Shown here: positions 25,223-33,324 of the stretch, one piece after another
How positions within the stretch are numbered: the stretch's first letter is position 1
Layout of the letters: every line of letters begins with the position of its first letter
Assembly: GCF_019448235.1 (NCBI RefSeq)
Contig: NZ_CP080409.1
Coordinates: 2,604,001 to 2,668,000 of the forward strand
Direction of reading: 5' to 3'
DNA from: Nocardioides panacisoli
Lineage (GTDB): Bacteria; Actinomycetota; Actinomycetes; Propionibacteriales; Nocardioidaceae
Length of the DNA stretch: 64,000 nt
Notes under the pieces: generated by a model
What the model was told of the DNA's origin: nothing
What the model saw: the letters and a program-made list of their open reading frames with translations, nothing else
The model's database searches: none
Program-made: the position numbers and the translations under genes

Positions 25223-26959
25223 TCACACCAAGTCTTCCTGGATGCTCACCTTGCGACCCCGGATCCACTCGCCGAGCGCCTTCGCCTGCGGGTCGAACCG
25301 GGTCGACGCCGCGACGCCCTCGCCGAGCAGGCCGTGGATCAGCACGTTGACCGCGCCCAGGTTGGGCAGCAGGTAGACGTCGACATCGAGGCCCTTCGCC
25401 TCGGGGATGAGCTCGTCGATCTTCTTGTGGCTCATCAGCTTGGTCAGCCAGCGCACACGGTCGTCGTACTTGGGTGACCCGTCGTGCTCGACCCACAGGC
25501 CGAGGTTGGCGTTGCCGCCCTTGTCGCCCGACCGCGCGTGCACGAAGGCCCCCAGGGGCATGCGGCGCGTCATCGAGTCCGGCCTGCCGGGGTAGGGCGA
25601 GGGGCGGCGGCCGAGGTCCGGGTCGAGCTCCTCGGGCGCGACGTCCTCGACGAACTCGCTCGGGTCGGCGACCACCTCGCGGGTGCCGTCGGCGTGGACC
25701 ACCGTGTGCTCGACGCGGTCACGATCGACGTACGCCGGCCGGTAGATGCCGTACGGCGACGGCTTGCCCGGGGGTGCGGTCATCGTGAAGCCCGGGTAGG
25801 AGGCGAGGGCGAGTTCGACGGCCGGGCCGGTGAAGGCCTTGCTGACGGGCCCCGCCTCCGGATCCATCACGATGCAGCGCAGCAGGACCGAGGCGCCCTC
25901 CTCGGTGTCGGCGTCGGCCTCACGCAGCGGCGTCTGGCTCCACGTGACGCTGCTCGCCGTCAGGTGCGGCTCGAGCTGGCTGCGCAGCCAGGCGGCCTTC
26001 TCCTCGATGTCGAGGCCGGTGATGACGAACTCCATCTGGTTGCGGAACCCGCCCAGGTGGTTGGTGGCGACCTTGAGCTGCCGCGGGGGTGCGGTGCCGG
26101 TGACGTCGTTGATGCCGACGCGGTCCGGACCCTCCTCGCTGAGCCGGATGCTGTCGAGGCGCGCGGTGACGTCGGGGTTGAGGTAGCGCGTGGTCTGGAC
26201 CTCGTAGAGCAGCTGGGCGGTCACGGTGTCGACGGTGACCGCGCCACCGGTGCCCTCGTGCTTGGTGATGACGCTCGAGCCGTCGGCGGCGATCTCGGCG
26301 ATCGGGAAGCCGAGAGGCCGGTCCATCGGCGCCCCGTCGCGGATCAGCTGTCGGAAGCCGGAGAAGTTGCCGCCGCACGCCTGGGTGCCGCACTCGATCA
26401 CGTGGCCCGCGACGACGGCGCCGGCCAGCTGGTCGTAGTCGGTGGGCCGCCACCCGTGGTGGGCCATCGCGGGGCCGAGGACGACGCTGGCGTCGGTGGT
26501 GCGGCCGGTGACGACGACGTCGGCGCCCTCCTCCAGGGCGCGGGCGATGCCGAAGGCGCCGAGGTAGGCGTTGGCGGTGAGCGCGCCGTCGTACAGGCCG
26601 CTGCCGCGCAGGTCGTCGCCCTCGACGTGGGCCACCGAGACCGACAGGCCCTGGGCGGCGGCGATCTCGCGCACCTTGGCGGCGAGCCCGGCGGGGTTGA
26701 GGCCGCCGGCGTTGCTGACGATCGTGACGCCCTTGTCCACCGCGAGCGCGAGGCAGTCCTCGAGCTGGGTGAGGAAGGTCCGGGCGTAGCCCAGCTCGGC
26801 GTCCTTCATGGTGTCCTTGCCGAGGATGAGCATGGTCAGCTCGGCGAGGTAGTCGCCGGTGATGACGTCGACGCCGCCGCCCTCGAGGAGCTCGCGCATC
26901 GCCGAGAGGCGGTCGCCGTAGAACCCCGAGCAGTTGCCGATCCGGATGGGATCCCTCAT
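25223..26959 (-). CDS. Acyclic terpene utilization AtuA family protein (DUF1446)
   Basis: A 578-aa cytoplasmic protein of the AtuA/DUF1446 family. The first two thirds show IRIGNCSGFYGDR, TGDYLAELTM, TIVSNAGGLNP, VVTGRTTDASVVL and IECGTQACGGNFSGF. The last 110 residues form the small AtuA-associated domain (AFVHARSGDKGGNANLGLWV). In Pseudomonas, AtuA is required for citronellol and geraniol degradation, but its reaction is not established. Here it shares an operon with a carboxylase and two acyl-CoA dehydrogenases, supporting a carboxylation route for a methyl-branched chain. Start ATG 26959 overlaps the upstream stop by 4 nt. The 97-nt gap downstream contains a GC hairpin at 25196-25211. Confidence 0.88.
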   Translation of the reverse strand: MRDPIRIGNCSGFYGDRLSAMRELLEGGGVDVITGDYLAELTMLILGKDTMKDAELGYARTFLTQLEDCLALAVDKGVTIVSNAGGLNPAGLAAKVREIAAAQGLSVSVAHVEGDDLRGSGLYDGALTANAYLGAFGIARALEEGADVVVTGRTTDASVVLGPAMAHHGWRPTDYDQLAGAVVAGHVIECGTQACGGNFSGFRQLIRDGAPMDRPLGFPIAEIAADGSSVITKHEGTGGAVTVDTVTAQLLYEVQTTRYLNPDVTARLDSIRLSEEGPDRVGINDVTGTAPPRQLKVATNHLGGFRNQMEFVITGLDIEEKAAWLRSQLEPHLTASSVTWSQTPLREADADTEEGASVLLRCIVMDPEAGPVSKAFTGPAVELALASYPGFTMTAPPGKPSPYGIYRPAYVDRDRVEHTVVHADGTREVVADPSEFVEDVAPEELDPDLGRRPSPYPGRPDSMTRRMPLGAFVHARSGDKGGNANLGLWVEHDGSPKYDDRVRWLTKLMSHKKIDELIPEAKGLDVDVYLLPNLGAVNVLIHGLLGEGVAASTRFDPQAKALGEWIRGRKVSIQEDLV

Positions 26960-27795
26960 GCGTCCTCCCCCTCGGTGGTCGAGCTCATCGAGACCCGGCC
27001 GCCTCCGGGCGGTCCGGCGAAGCACTGGGCGATGGCCAGCCACTGCTCGGCGTCGGCGCCGGTGGCGACCAGGTCGGTGTCGTCGCGGTGGACGCGCTGG
27101 GTGACCAGGGCGCAGAAGTCGTGGGCCGGGCCGCTCACGCGTTGGCTGGCGTCGTCGGGGCCCCAGGTCCAGGTGTCACCGCCGGGCGCGGTGAGCTCGA
27201 TGCGGAACTCCTCGGCCGGCGGGTCGAGCTCGTTGGTCACGAACGCGAAGTCGCGGGTCCGGACACCGATGTGGGCCACGTGCTGGATCCGGTCCGTCGG
27301 TGCGGGCAGCGCCTCGATGGAGCCCGTGGCGACCAGCGCCTCGTAGACGTCCAGGGCGTGGGCCCAGGTCTCCATGAAGCGGGCGGTGGCCATCGAGGTC
27401 GGCGACATCGGCGGCCCGAACCACGGCATCTTGGTGCCGGCGGGCCGGCTGCGCAGGGCCTCGACGAGCCCGGCGTGGGCGGCGTCCCACCGTGCGACCA
27501 GGTCGCCCGGGGCAAGCGCGGCGACCTCGTGGGCGCTGGCGTCGACGAAGCCGGTGGGGTCCTCCAACGCCTGGAGCACGACGGCGTCCCAGGCCTCCTT
27601 GCCCTCGGGGGTGTCGGCGTGGGCCGCCAGCGTGGCGACCTCGTCGGTCCACAACAGGTGGGCCACCTGGGTGGCGACGGTCCACCCCTCGGCCGGGGTG
27701 GCAGTGTCCCAGGCGTCGGCGGCGAGGACCGCTGCGCGCAGCTGGTCGCTCTCGGTGGCGAGGTCGGCGAGCACGCCGTCCAGTACGTCACTCAC
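26956..27795 (-). CDS. TIGR03084 family protein with mycothiol-dependent/DinB-type metal-binding fold
   Basis: A 279-aa protein. The N-terminal four-helix DinB/maleylpyruvate-isomerase-like domain is visible in LDGVLADLATESDQLRAAV and TPAEGWTVATQVAHLLWTDE (metal-binding His in QVAHL). FMETWAHALDVYEAL supplies another His, and a C-terminal domain carries HDFCALVTQRVHRDDTDL. The family commonly accompanies AtuA-type genes in actinobacteria; no reaction is known. The GTG start at 27795 overlaps the TetR stop (GTGA). The final residues RVSMSSTTEGEDA are encoded by an interspersed repeat (26977-26995), so the tail is probably not functional. Confidence 0.82.
   Translation of the reverse strand: MSDVLDGVLADLATESDQLRAAVLAADAWDTATPAEGWTVATQVAHLLWTDEVATLAAHADTPEGKEAWDAVVLQALEDPTGFVDASAHEVAALAPGDLVARWDAAHAGLVEALRSRPAGTKMPWFGPPMSPTSMATARFMETWAHALDVYEALVATGSIEALPAPTDRIQHVAHIGVRTRDFAFVTNELDPPAEEFRIELTAPGGDTWTWGPDDASQRVSGPAHDFCALVTQRVHRDDTDLVATGADAEQWLAIAQCFAGPPGGGRVSMSSTTEGEDA
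26977..26995. repeat. Interspersed palindromic element GGTCGAGCTCATCGAGACC (C-terminal tail of TIGR03084 gene)
   Basis: Member of the family at 20742, 23034 and 31044. It encodes VSMSST just before the stop of the TIGR03084 protein and ends 18 nt from the start of the next gene. Confidence 0.7.
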
Positions 27796-28433
27796 GGTGT
27801 CTCCTCGGTGGTTGAGGTGCGAGCGGCCGAGCCTCGGGACCCGAGGGCGGCGTCGAGGGTGTCGGCCCATTCGTCGAGGATCCGCTGGCGCCGCTTGGCG
27901 TCGTCGGAGATGGTGTCGGCGAGTCCGAGGCCACGGACGAGGTCGAGCGTGGCCTGCACCAGCTCGCGTACGCCGGGCACGGACTCGTCCGCACCCAGCA
28001 GGTCCACCGTCAGGCGGTGGGTCTCGCGGCCGACGCGCTGCTCCAGCGGGCCGACGGCAGCGAGCAGGTCGGGGTCGGTGCGGGCGGCGACCCACAGCTC
28101 GAGGGCGGCGGTGAAGACCGGGGAGGCGAAGTGGTCGCCGAGCATCCCGACGACGGCGCGGGTGCGGTGCTCGCCGCGGGGCAGGTCGGCGGCGGCCCCG
28201 GCGAGGTCGGCGCCGCGCTTCTCGGTGAGGTGCTCGACCGCGGCGACGACCAGGTCGTTCTTGGTCGGGAAGTGGTGGAGCTGCGCCCCGCGGCTGACGC
28301 CGGCGCGCTCGGAGACCTGGGTGGTCGTCGTACCGGCGAAGCCCTTCTCGACCAGCAGGTCCACGGTGGCCTCCATCAGGCGCAGCCGCATCGCACGCGT
28401 CCGCTCCTCCTGGGGCACCCGGGTCGTGGTCAC
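27792..28433 (-). CDS. TetR family repressor of the Atu-like operon
   Basis: A 213-aa TetR regulator. The N-terminal helix-turn-helix reads GTTTTQVSERAGVSRGAQLHHF (about residues 35-56); the C-terminal ligand domain is alpha-helical with EQRVGRETHRLTVDLL. Start choice: a promoter with -35 TTGACT and -10 CAGACT lies 6 nt upstream of the GTG at 28433, so the longer frame from 28493 is not transcribed. It is the first gene of the operon and overlaps the next by 4 nt; it probably represses its own operon, with an acyl-CoA as inducer (inference). The C-terminal tail SAARTSTTEETP is again repeat-like sequence. Confidence 0.88.
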   Translation of the reverse strand: MTTTRVPQEERTRAMRLRLMEATVDLLVEKGFAGTTTTQVSERAGVSRGAQLHHFPTKNDLVVAAVEHLTEKRGADLAGAAADLPRGEHRTRAVVGMLGDHFASPVFTAALELWVAARTDPDLLAAVGPLEQRVGRETHRLTVDLLGADESVPGVRELVQATLDLVRGLGLADTISDDAKRRQRILDEWADTLDAALGSRGSAARTSTTEETP

Positions 28434-28439
28434 GCGCAC

Positions 28440-28468
28440 AGTCTGGCGAGAGACAAACAAACAGTCAA
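28440..28468 (-). promoter_or_regulatory. Promoter of the TetR-headed Atu-like operon
   Basis: Read on the minus strand: -35 TTGACT (28468-28463), 17-nt spacer GTTTGTTTGTCTCTCGC, -10 CAGACT (28445-28440), then 6 nt to the GTG at 28433. The AT-rich GTTTGTTTGTC in the spacer is unlike the surrounding GC-rich DNA and is a candidate repressor site. Confidence 0.65.
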
Positions 28469-28513
28469 GCCTGTCGGTATGTTGATTGCTCACTTCTTTC
28501 CGTCGAGTCGTGG

Positions 28514-28592
28514 CTTGTTTCGGTCGAGTGGGCAGTTGTTGGCGCCGGCCCGGACCACGAGCGTCGACAACTGCTGACTCGACCGGAACAAG
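28514..28592. repeat. Long imperfect inverted repeat, 26-nt arms with 27-nt loop
   Basis: Left arm 28514-28539 begins CTTGTTTCGGTCGAGT and ends CAGTTGT; right arm 28567-28592 begins ACAACTG and ends ACTCGACCGGAACAAG. 23 of 26 positions pair canonically and one more as a G-T wobble. It lies between the divergent TetR and SDR genes, so it is not at a 3' end. Confidence 0.75.
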
Positions 28593-28624
28593 TGCAGACT
28601 CAACGTGATGGGAGACTCGGCGCC

Positions 28625-29386
28625 ATGACGCAGACGATCCTGATCACGGGGGCATCGAGCGGACTCGGCGCGGAGATGGCCCGCCAGTTCGCGGCGAAGG
28701 GGTACGACGTGGGGCTGTGCGCCCGACGTACGGACCGGCTCGAGGAGCTCCGCAGCGAGATCCTCGCCGCCCACCCCGGGCGCCGGGTCGCCGTCCGCGC
28801 GCTCGACGTCAACGACCACGACGCCGTCTTCACCGTCTTCGGCGAGCTGCGCGAGGAGCTCGGCCACCTCGACCGCGTCGTGGTCAACGCCGGCCTGGGC
28901 AAGGGCGGCAAGCTCGGCACCGGGAAATTCGCGGCGAACCTCGAGACCGCGCAGACCAACTTCATCGGCGCCCTGGCGCAGACCGAGGCCGCGATGGAGA
29001 TCTTCCGCGACCAGCAGGCCGGCCACCTGGTGATGGTCTCCTCGATGGGTGCGATGCGCGGCATGCCCGGCTCGATCACCACCTACGCCGCCACCAAGGC
29101 CGGCGTCGCGCACCTCGCCGAGGGCGTGCGCACCGAGCTCTACGGCACCCCGCTGCAGAAGAAGGTCGCCGTCACCGTCCTCTACCCCGGCTACATCCGC
29201 TCGGAGATGAACGACAAGGTCGAGCAGGCGACCCCGCTGATGGCCTCCACGGAGAAGGGCGTGGCGGCGATGGTCGCCGCGGTCGAGAAGGAGGTCGCCG
29301 ACGCCTGCGTGCCGCCGCTGCCGTGGTCGGTGCTCGCGCCGGTGATGAAGCACGCCCCGCTGCCGGTCTTCAAGCGCCTCATCTGA
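28625..29386 (+). CDS. Short-chain dehydrogenase/reductase (SDR)
   Basis: A 253-aa classical SDR. The NAD(P)-binding motif is TGASSGLGAEMA (residues 8-19), followed by ARRTDRLEEL, which with its arginines suggests NADP. Next come the NAG motif in VVNAGLGKGG and the catalytic Ser (VSSMGAMRG), Tyr and Lys (TYAATKAG). The C-terminal region carries VTVLYPGYIRSEM. The substrate is unknown; the gene is divergent from the Atu-like operon and might supply an alcohol or aldehyde step, as AtuB/AtuG SDRs do in Pseudomonas, but this is inference. The ATG at 28625 has GGGAG 10 nt upstream; an in-frame GTG at 28592 lies within the inverted repeat. Confidence 0.88.
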   Translation: MTQTILITGASSGLGAEMARQFAAKGYDVGLCARRTDRLEELRSEILAAHPGRRVAVRALDVNDHDAVFTVFGELREELGHLDRVVVNAGLGKGGKLGTGKFAANLETAQTNFIGALAQTEAAMEIFRDQQAGHLVMVSSMGAMRGMPGSITTYAATKAGVAHLAEGVRTELYGTPLQKKVAVTVLYPGYIRSEMNDKVEQATPLMASTEKGVAAMVAAVEKEVADACVPPLPWSVLAPVMKHAPLPVFKRLI

Positions 29387-29473
29387 CTCGGTGTGTGACA
29401 TGAAGCCAAGCACCGGACCCACGATCACGGACCACACCGAAAGGTCCATGGCCACCCCGACCACGGACGTCCC

Positions 29474-30217
29474 GTGAGCAGTGCCGCTGATTGGGCAGCC
29501 GATCTCGAGCAGGACGAGCCGGTGAGCCTGCGAGAGGTCGAGGACCGCGTCCTGGCGCGTTCCGGCCACGAGCCACGGCGTCGATCGGGCCCCGGGTCGC
29601 GTGCACGGGAACTGGTGACCGCCGTCCTCTGTCTGGGCGGACTGTTCGGTGCCGTCGGCGGCGTCGCCGTGTTCTTCGACCGATCCGGTGCGCTCTACCT
29701 CGACTACGACTTCTCAACCGACACCTCGTTCTGGACCAGTGCCGCGTGCTTCACCTTCACCGCCGCCCTCTTGGTCGCCGTGCTGGCCGAGCGGAGCGGA
29801 GGCCGAGACCGGTTCACCTACGGCCTCGGCGGCAGCCTGCTCGCCTGTGGCGCAGCAGGAGTGTGGCTCGGACGAAATCAGGCCGACGATGCCACGGTCA
29901 ACGCCGTCCTGCTGTTGACGCCCGCCACGGCAACGATCCTGCTCGCCGTCGCCGTCCTGGCGCGGAACGCGATTTCGCGGCCCTGGACCGATGAGGACGC
30001 GGAAGAGTGGCAGGCCGGACTGGTGCTGCGCAACGCGCGCGAGCAAGCGTCCACCGGCGACCTCGACGACCTGCCGCGGGCGTCGGTCGAGGCGCTGCTG
30101 GCCGATCGCCGCCTGGCGCTGGAGACATTGGCCGGCCGCGGACTGTTGCCGGTCGATGACGTCGACGCCGTCGCAGCAAGACCCCTGGGACGCCTCGCTG
30201 ACGACTCGAGCGGATGA
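29474..30217 (+). CDS. Hypothetical membrane protein with soluble C-terminal tail
   Basis: A 247-aa protein I do not recognise. The N-terminal 45 residues are polar. Then come about four hydrophobic helices (LVTAVLCLGGLFGAVGGVAVFF, ACFTFTAALLVAVLA, LLACGAAGVWLG, AVLLLTPATATILLAVAVLA; about residues 46-165). A soluble 75-residue tail contains EWQAGLVLRNAREQASTGDL and SVEALLADRRLALETLAGRGLLP. The tail suggests a cytoplasmic interaction domain. The start is GTG at 29474. Codon choice is slightly less GC-biased than in the neighbours. No operon partner: the next gene is convergent across a 96-nt gap with no clear hairpin. Confidence 0.65.
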   Translation: MSSAADWAADLEQDEPVSLREVEDRVLARSGHEPRRRSGPGSRARELVTAVLCLGGLFGAVGGVAVFFDRSGALYLDYDFSTDTSFWTSAACFTFTAALLVAVLAERSGGRDRFTYGLGGSLLACGAAGVWLGRNQADDATVNAVLLLTPATATILLAVAVLARNAISRPWTDEDAEEWQAGLVLRNAREQASTGDLDDLPRASVEALLADRRLALETLAGRGLLPVDDVDAVAARPLGRLADDSSG

Positions 30218-30313
30218 TCCACGCATCGCAACTGCGGTGGACGGGTGCGGTCGCCCGCCCCGGGACACCATTCCTTCTCGGACACACGGCGAGGGAGCCG
30301 GCGACCTGGGGAG

Positions 30314-30973
30314 TCAGCGGTAGGTGAGCACGTCCGGGGTGAGGTGGGCGTGCTCGTTGAAGGTGAGCAGGCGGGTGCCGGTGGCGCCGACGATGACGCG
30401 GGTGACCGAGGAGTTCACCACGACGGTGTTGAACCGCTGCCACAGCCGGGCGTGCACCGGCGGCTCCGCCGCGGGGTCGGCCAGGTCGGCGGCGGCCACC
30501 GCGATCGGTCCGCCGGAGCTGACCACGACCGTGGTGCCCGACGCGCCGGCCGCTGACTCGAGCCCGCGCCTGACCCGGGCGCAGAAGCCGGCGTAGGTCT
30601 CGGCGTACCCCTCGCCCTCGCCGGCGGTCCACCGGGCGGTCGCACGCTCGAAGACCTGCTGGAACTCCCGCCGCGACAGTTCCCCGCCGGGGTGGTCCGG
30701 GTCGGCCGCCACGACACTGAGGTGGTCGAACTCGTCCCAGTCGGCCGCGACCTCGGTGGGTACGCCGCCCCATCCGGCGCCCTCGGCCATCGCCTCGGCG
30801 GTCTCGCGATGGCGGCGCATGTCGCCGCGGACGACGCGGGCCGGCGTCACGCCCTGCGCGGCCAGCCAGGCCCCCAGCAGTCGTCCCTGCTGCCAGCCGA
30901 CGTCGGAGAGCACGTCGTAGTCGTCGGCACCGAAGGATGCCTGGCCGTGACGGACGAGGAGGACGAGACCCAC
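30314..30973 (-). CDS. Histidine phosphatase family protein (phosphoglycerate-mutase-like)
   Basis: A 219-aa branch-1 histidine phosphatase. The phospho-accepting histidine lies in LLVRHGQASFG (residues 5-15). The second catalytic region is VVSSGGPIAVAAADL, where the usual SHGG histidine is replaced by Ser-Gly-Gly, so one conserved residue is missing or shifted. MRRHRETAEAM supplies the phosphate-binding arginines. Such enzymes dephosphorylate small phosphoesters or, in lipid-rich neighbourhoods, acyl or prenyl phosphates. GTG start at 30973, 117 nt downstream of fadB on the same strand, with a repeat element (31044-31062) between. Confidence 0.82.
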   Translation of the reverse strand: MGLVLLVRHGQASFGADDYDVLSDVGWQQGRLLGAWLAAQGVTPARVVRGDMRRHRETAEAMAEGAGWGGVPTEVAADWDEFDHLSVVAADPDHPGGELSRREFQQVFERATARWTAGEGEGYAETYAGFCARVRRGLESAAGASGTTVVVSSGGPIAVAAADLADPAAEPPVHARLWQRFNTVVVNSSVTRVIVGATGTRLLTFNEHAHLTPDVLTYR

Positions 30974-31043
30974 GGCGGCACCCTACGCAGCACCCCGGAC
31001 GCACGCGGACCCGGTACGACGCGCGTCGTACCGGGTCCGTCGT

Positions 31044-31062
31044 GGTCTCGACAGGCTCGACC
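31044..31062. repeat. Interspersed palindromic element GGTCTCGACAGGCTCGACC (intergenic)
   Basis: Intergenic copy between fadB and the histidine phosphatase gene; the exact reverse complement is inside the carboxylase alpha gene at 20742-20760. It forms a GGTC-TCGA/TCGA-GACC-type imperfect palindrome. Confidence 0.75.
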
Positions 31063-31090
31063 AACGAGGGCGAGCTCGCGCCGAGCTGGA

Positions 31091-33283
31091 TCAGGCGGGG
31101 AAGCCCTCGCCCTTCGCCGCGAGGTCACGCAGGTACTGCGTCGGCTGGAACCGGTCGCCGTACTTCGCGGCCAGCTCCTCGGCACGCTGGATGAACGCAC
31201 CGAGACCGATCTCGCCGGTCTCGGGGTGCTCGAAGCCCTGCATGTACTGGGCCGCACCGCCGGTGTTGGGCGGGAAGCCGATGCCCATGATCGAGCCGAT
31301 GTTGGCCGCGGCCGCGGACTCGATCACGCCCTCCTCGAAGCACTTCGCGGTCTCCAGCGCCTCCGCGACCATCATCCGGTCGCGGATGTCCTGGATCGGC
31401 GGCTGCTCGTCGGCGACCGGGAAGTGCTCGGCCAGGCCGTCCCACAGCGAGCCGCGCTTGCCGTCGGCGTACTCGTAGAAGCCCGCGCCGCGCAGGCGGC
31501 CCGGACGCTCCAGTTCCAGCATCTTCTCGACCACCGTGGTGCCCGGGTGGGGCTCGTACGGCGTGCCGTCGCGCTCGGCGGCGTCCGCGGTGGCCTTGGC
31601 GATCTTGCCCATCAGCTCCATGTTGAGCTCGTCGGTCAGCTGCAGCACCGGGGCCGGGTAGCCGGCCGAGGTGGTGCCGCGCTCGATGCTCCACGGGGCG
31701 ACGCCCTCGCCGAGCATGGCCAGGCCCTCGTTGACCATCAGGCCGATGACGCGCGAGGTGTAAAAGCCGCGGCTGTCGTTGACCACGATCGGGGTCTTCT
31801 TGATCTGCTGGACCACGTCGTAGGCCTTGGCCAGCGCCACGTCGGAGGTCTGCGCACCCTTGATGATCTCGACCAGCGGCATCTTGTCCACCGGCGAGAA
31901 GAAGTGCAGCCCGATGAAGTCGGCCGGCCGGTCGGCACCCTCGGCGAGCTCGGTGATCGGCAGCGTCGAGGTGTTCGAGCACAGCAGTGCGTCGTCCTTG
32001 ACGTGCGGCAGGATCTCGGCGAAGACCTTGTGCTTCAGCGCCGGGTCCTCGAAGACCGCCTCGATGACCAGGTCGCAGCCGGCGAGGTCCTCGGGGGCCG
32101 CGGTCGGGGTGATCCGGTCGAGCAGCTCGGCGGACTTCTCCTCGGTGAGCTTGCCCTTGGCGATCGCCTTCTCGTTGATCGTCTGGCTGTAGGCCTTGCC
32201 CTTGTCCGCGTTGCCCTGCTCGACGTCCTTGAGCACGACGTCCATGCCGGCACGGGCGCACACGTAGGCGATGCCCGCGCCCATCATGCCGGCGCCGAGG
32301 ACGCCGACCTTGGCAGCCTTGTAGGGCTCGATGCCGTCGGGGCGCAGCGCACCGGCGTTGATGGCCTGCAGGTCGAAGAAGAACGCCTGGATCATGTTCT
32401 TCGAGTCCTGGTTGACGACCAGGTTGGTCAGGTAGCGCGACTCGATCCGCGAGGCCGTGTCGAAGTCGACCTGCGCGCCCTCGACCGCCGCGGACAGGAT
32501 CGCCTCCTGGGCGGGGAAGTCAGCGCCCTTGAGCTGCGTGCGCAGCATCGCGGGGAACGCCGGCAGGAACGCGGCCAGCTTCGGCGAGGCCGGCGTACCG
32601 CCCGGCATCTTGTAGCCCGGCTCGTCCCACGGGTTGTGGCTCGCCTCGGGGTTGGCCTTGATCCACGCCTTGGCGGCGGGGACCAGCTCGTCCCTGGAGT
32701 CCACCAGGTCCTCGACCAGGCCGGCCGCCTGCGCCTTCTCCGGGGTGAACTGGGTGCCCTGGAGCAGCACCGTCATCAGCGCGTCCTGGAGGCCGAACTT
32801 GCGTACGGCGCGGGTGACGCCGCCGCCACCGGGCAGCAGGCCCAGGGTCGCCTCGGGGAGACCGATCTTGACGCTGCGGTCGTTGAGGGCGATGCGGTGG
32901 TTGGTGGCCATGCAGATCTCGTACCCGCCACCGAGCGCGGCGCCGTTGATGGCGGCCACGACCGGCTTGGGGAAGAGCTCCAGGCGGCGCAGCGGGGCCT
33001 TCACGCCCTCGGCCATGGCGAACACCGACGCGGCGTCGTCCTTGGTCGCCTTGACCATGCCGTTGAGGTTGCCGCCGGCGAAGAAGGTCTTCTTGGCGCT
33101 GGCGATGACGACGCCGGTCACGTCGTCCTGCTCGTCGTAGAGCCGGTCGATGGCGGCCTTCATCGAGTCGATGTAGAGCTCGTTCATCGTGTTGGCGCTG
33201 GCGGTCGGGTCGTCCATCGTCAGGGTGACGATGCCGTCGGCGTCCCGCTCGTAGCGCACAGCGGTCTGGGTGTCAGTGGTCAT
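31091..33283 (-). CDS. fadB: Fatty-acid oxidation complex alpha subunit (enoyl-CoA hydratase/3-hydroxyacyl-CoA dehydrogenase)
   Basis: A 730-aa bifunctional beta-oxidation enzyme. The N-terminal crotonase domain (about 1-200) has AALGGGYEICMATNHRI and IGLPEATLGLLPGGGG, with both catalytic glutamates. The NAD-binding domain starts at about residue 330 (KVGVLGAGMMGAGIAYVCARAG). The 3-hydroxyacyl-CoA dehydrogenase catalytic His lies in FIGLHFFSPVDKMPLVE, and C-terminal helical domains complete the fold (NEGLAMLGEGVAPWSIE). It hydrates enoyl-CoA and oxidises the 3-hydroxyacyl-CoA. It forms an operon with the thiolase fadA 41 nt upstream. AAGGA ribosome-binding site before the ATG at 33283. Confidence 0.95.
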   Translation of the reverse strand: MTTDTQTAVRYERDADGIVTLTMDDPTASANTMNELYIDSMKAAIDRLYDEQDDVTGVVIASAKKTFFAGGNLNGMVKATKDDAASVFAMAEGVKAPLRRLELFPKPVVAAINGAALGGGYEICMATNHRIALNDRSVKIGLPEATLGLLPGGGGVTRAVRKFGLQDALMTVLLQGTQFTPEKAQAAGLVEDLVDSRDELVPAAKAWIKANPEASHNPWDEPGYKMPGGTPASPKLAAFLPAFPAMLRTQLKGADFPAQEAILSAAVEGAQVDFDTASRIESRYLTNLVVNQDSKNMIQAFFFDLQAINAGALRPDGIEPYKAAKVGVLGAGMMGAGIAYVCARAGMDVVLKDVEQGNADKGKAYSQTINEKAIAKGKLTEEKSAELLDRITPTAAPEDLAGCDLVIEAVFEDPALKHKVFAEILPHVKDDALLCSNTSTLPITELAEGADRPADFIGLHFFSPVDKMPLVEIIKGAQTSDVALAKAYDVVQQIKKTPIVVNDSRGFYTSRVIGLMVNEGLAMLGEGVAPWSIERGTTSAGYPAPVLQLTDELNMELMGKIAKATADAAERDGTPYEPHPGTTVVEKMLELERPGRLRGAGFYEYADGKRGSLWDGLAEHFPVADEQPPIQDIRDRMMVAEALETAKCFEEGVIESAAAANIGSIMGIGFPPNTGGAAQYMQGFEHPETGEIGLGAFIQRAEELAAKYGDRFQPTQYLRDLAAKGEGFPA

Positions 33284-33324
33284 GTGGTCCTTGTTCCTTG
33301 GATCAGTCTCGAGAGCGGGATCGA

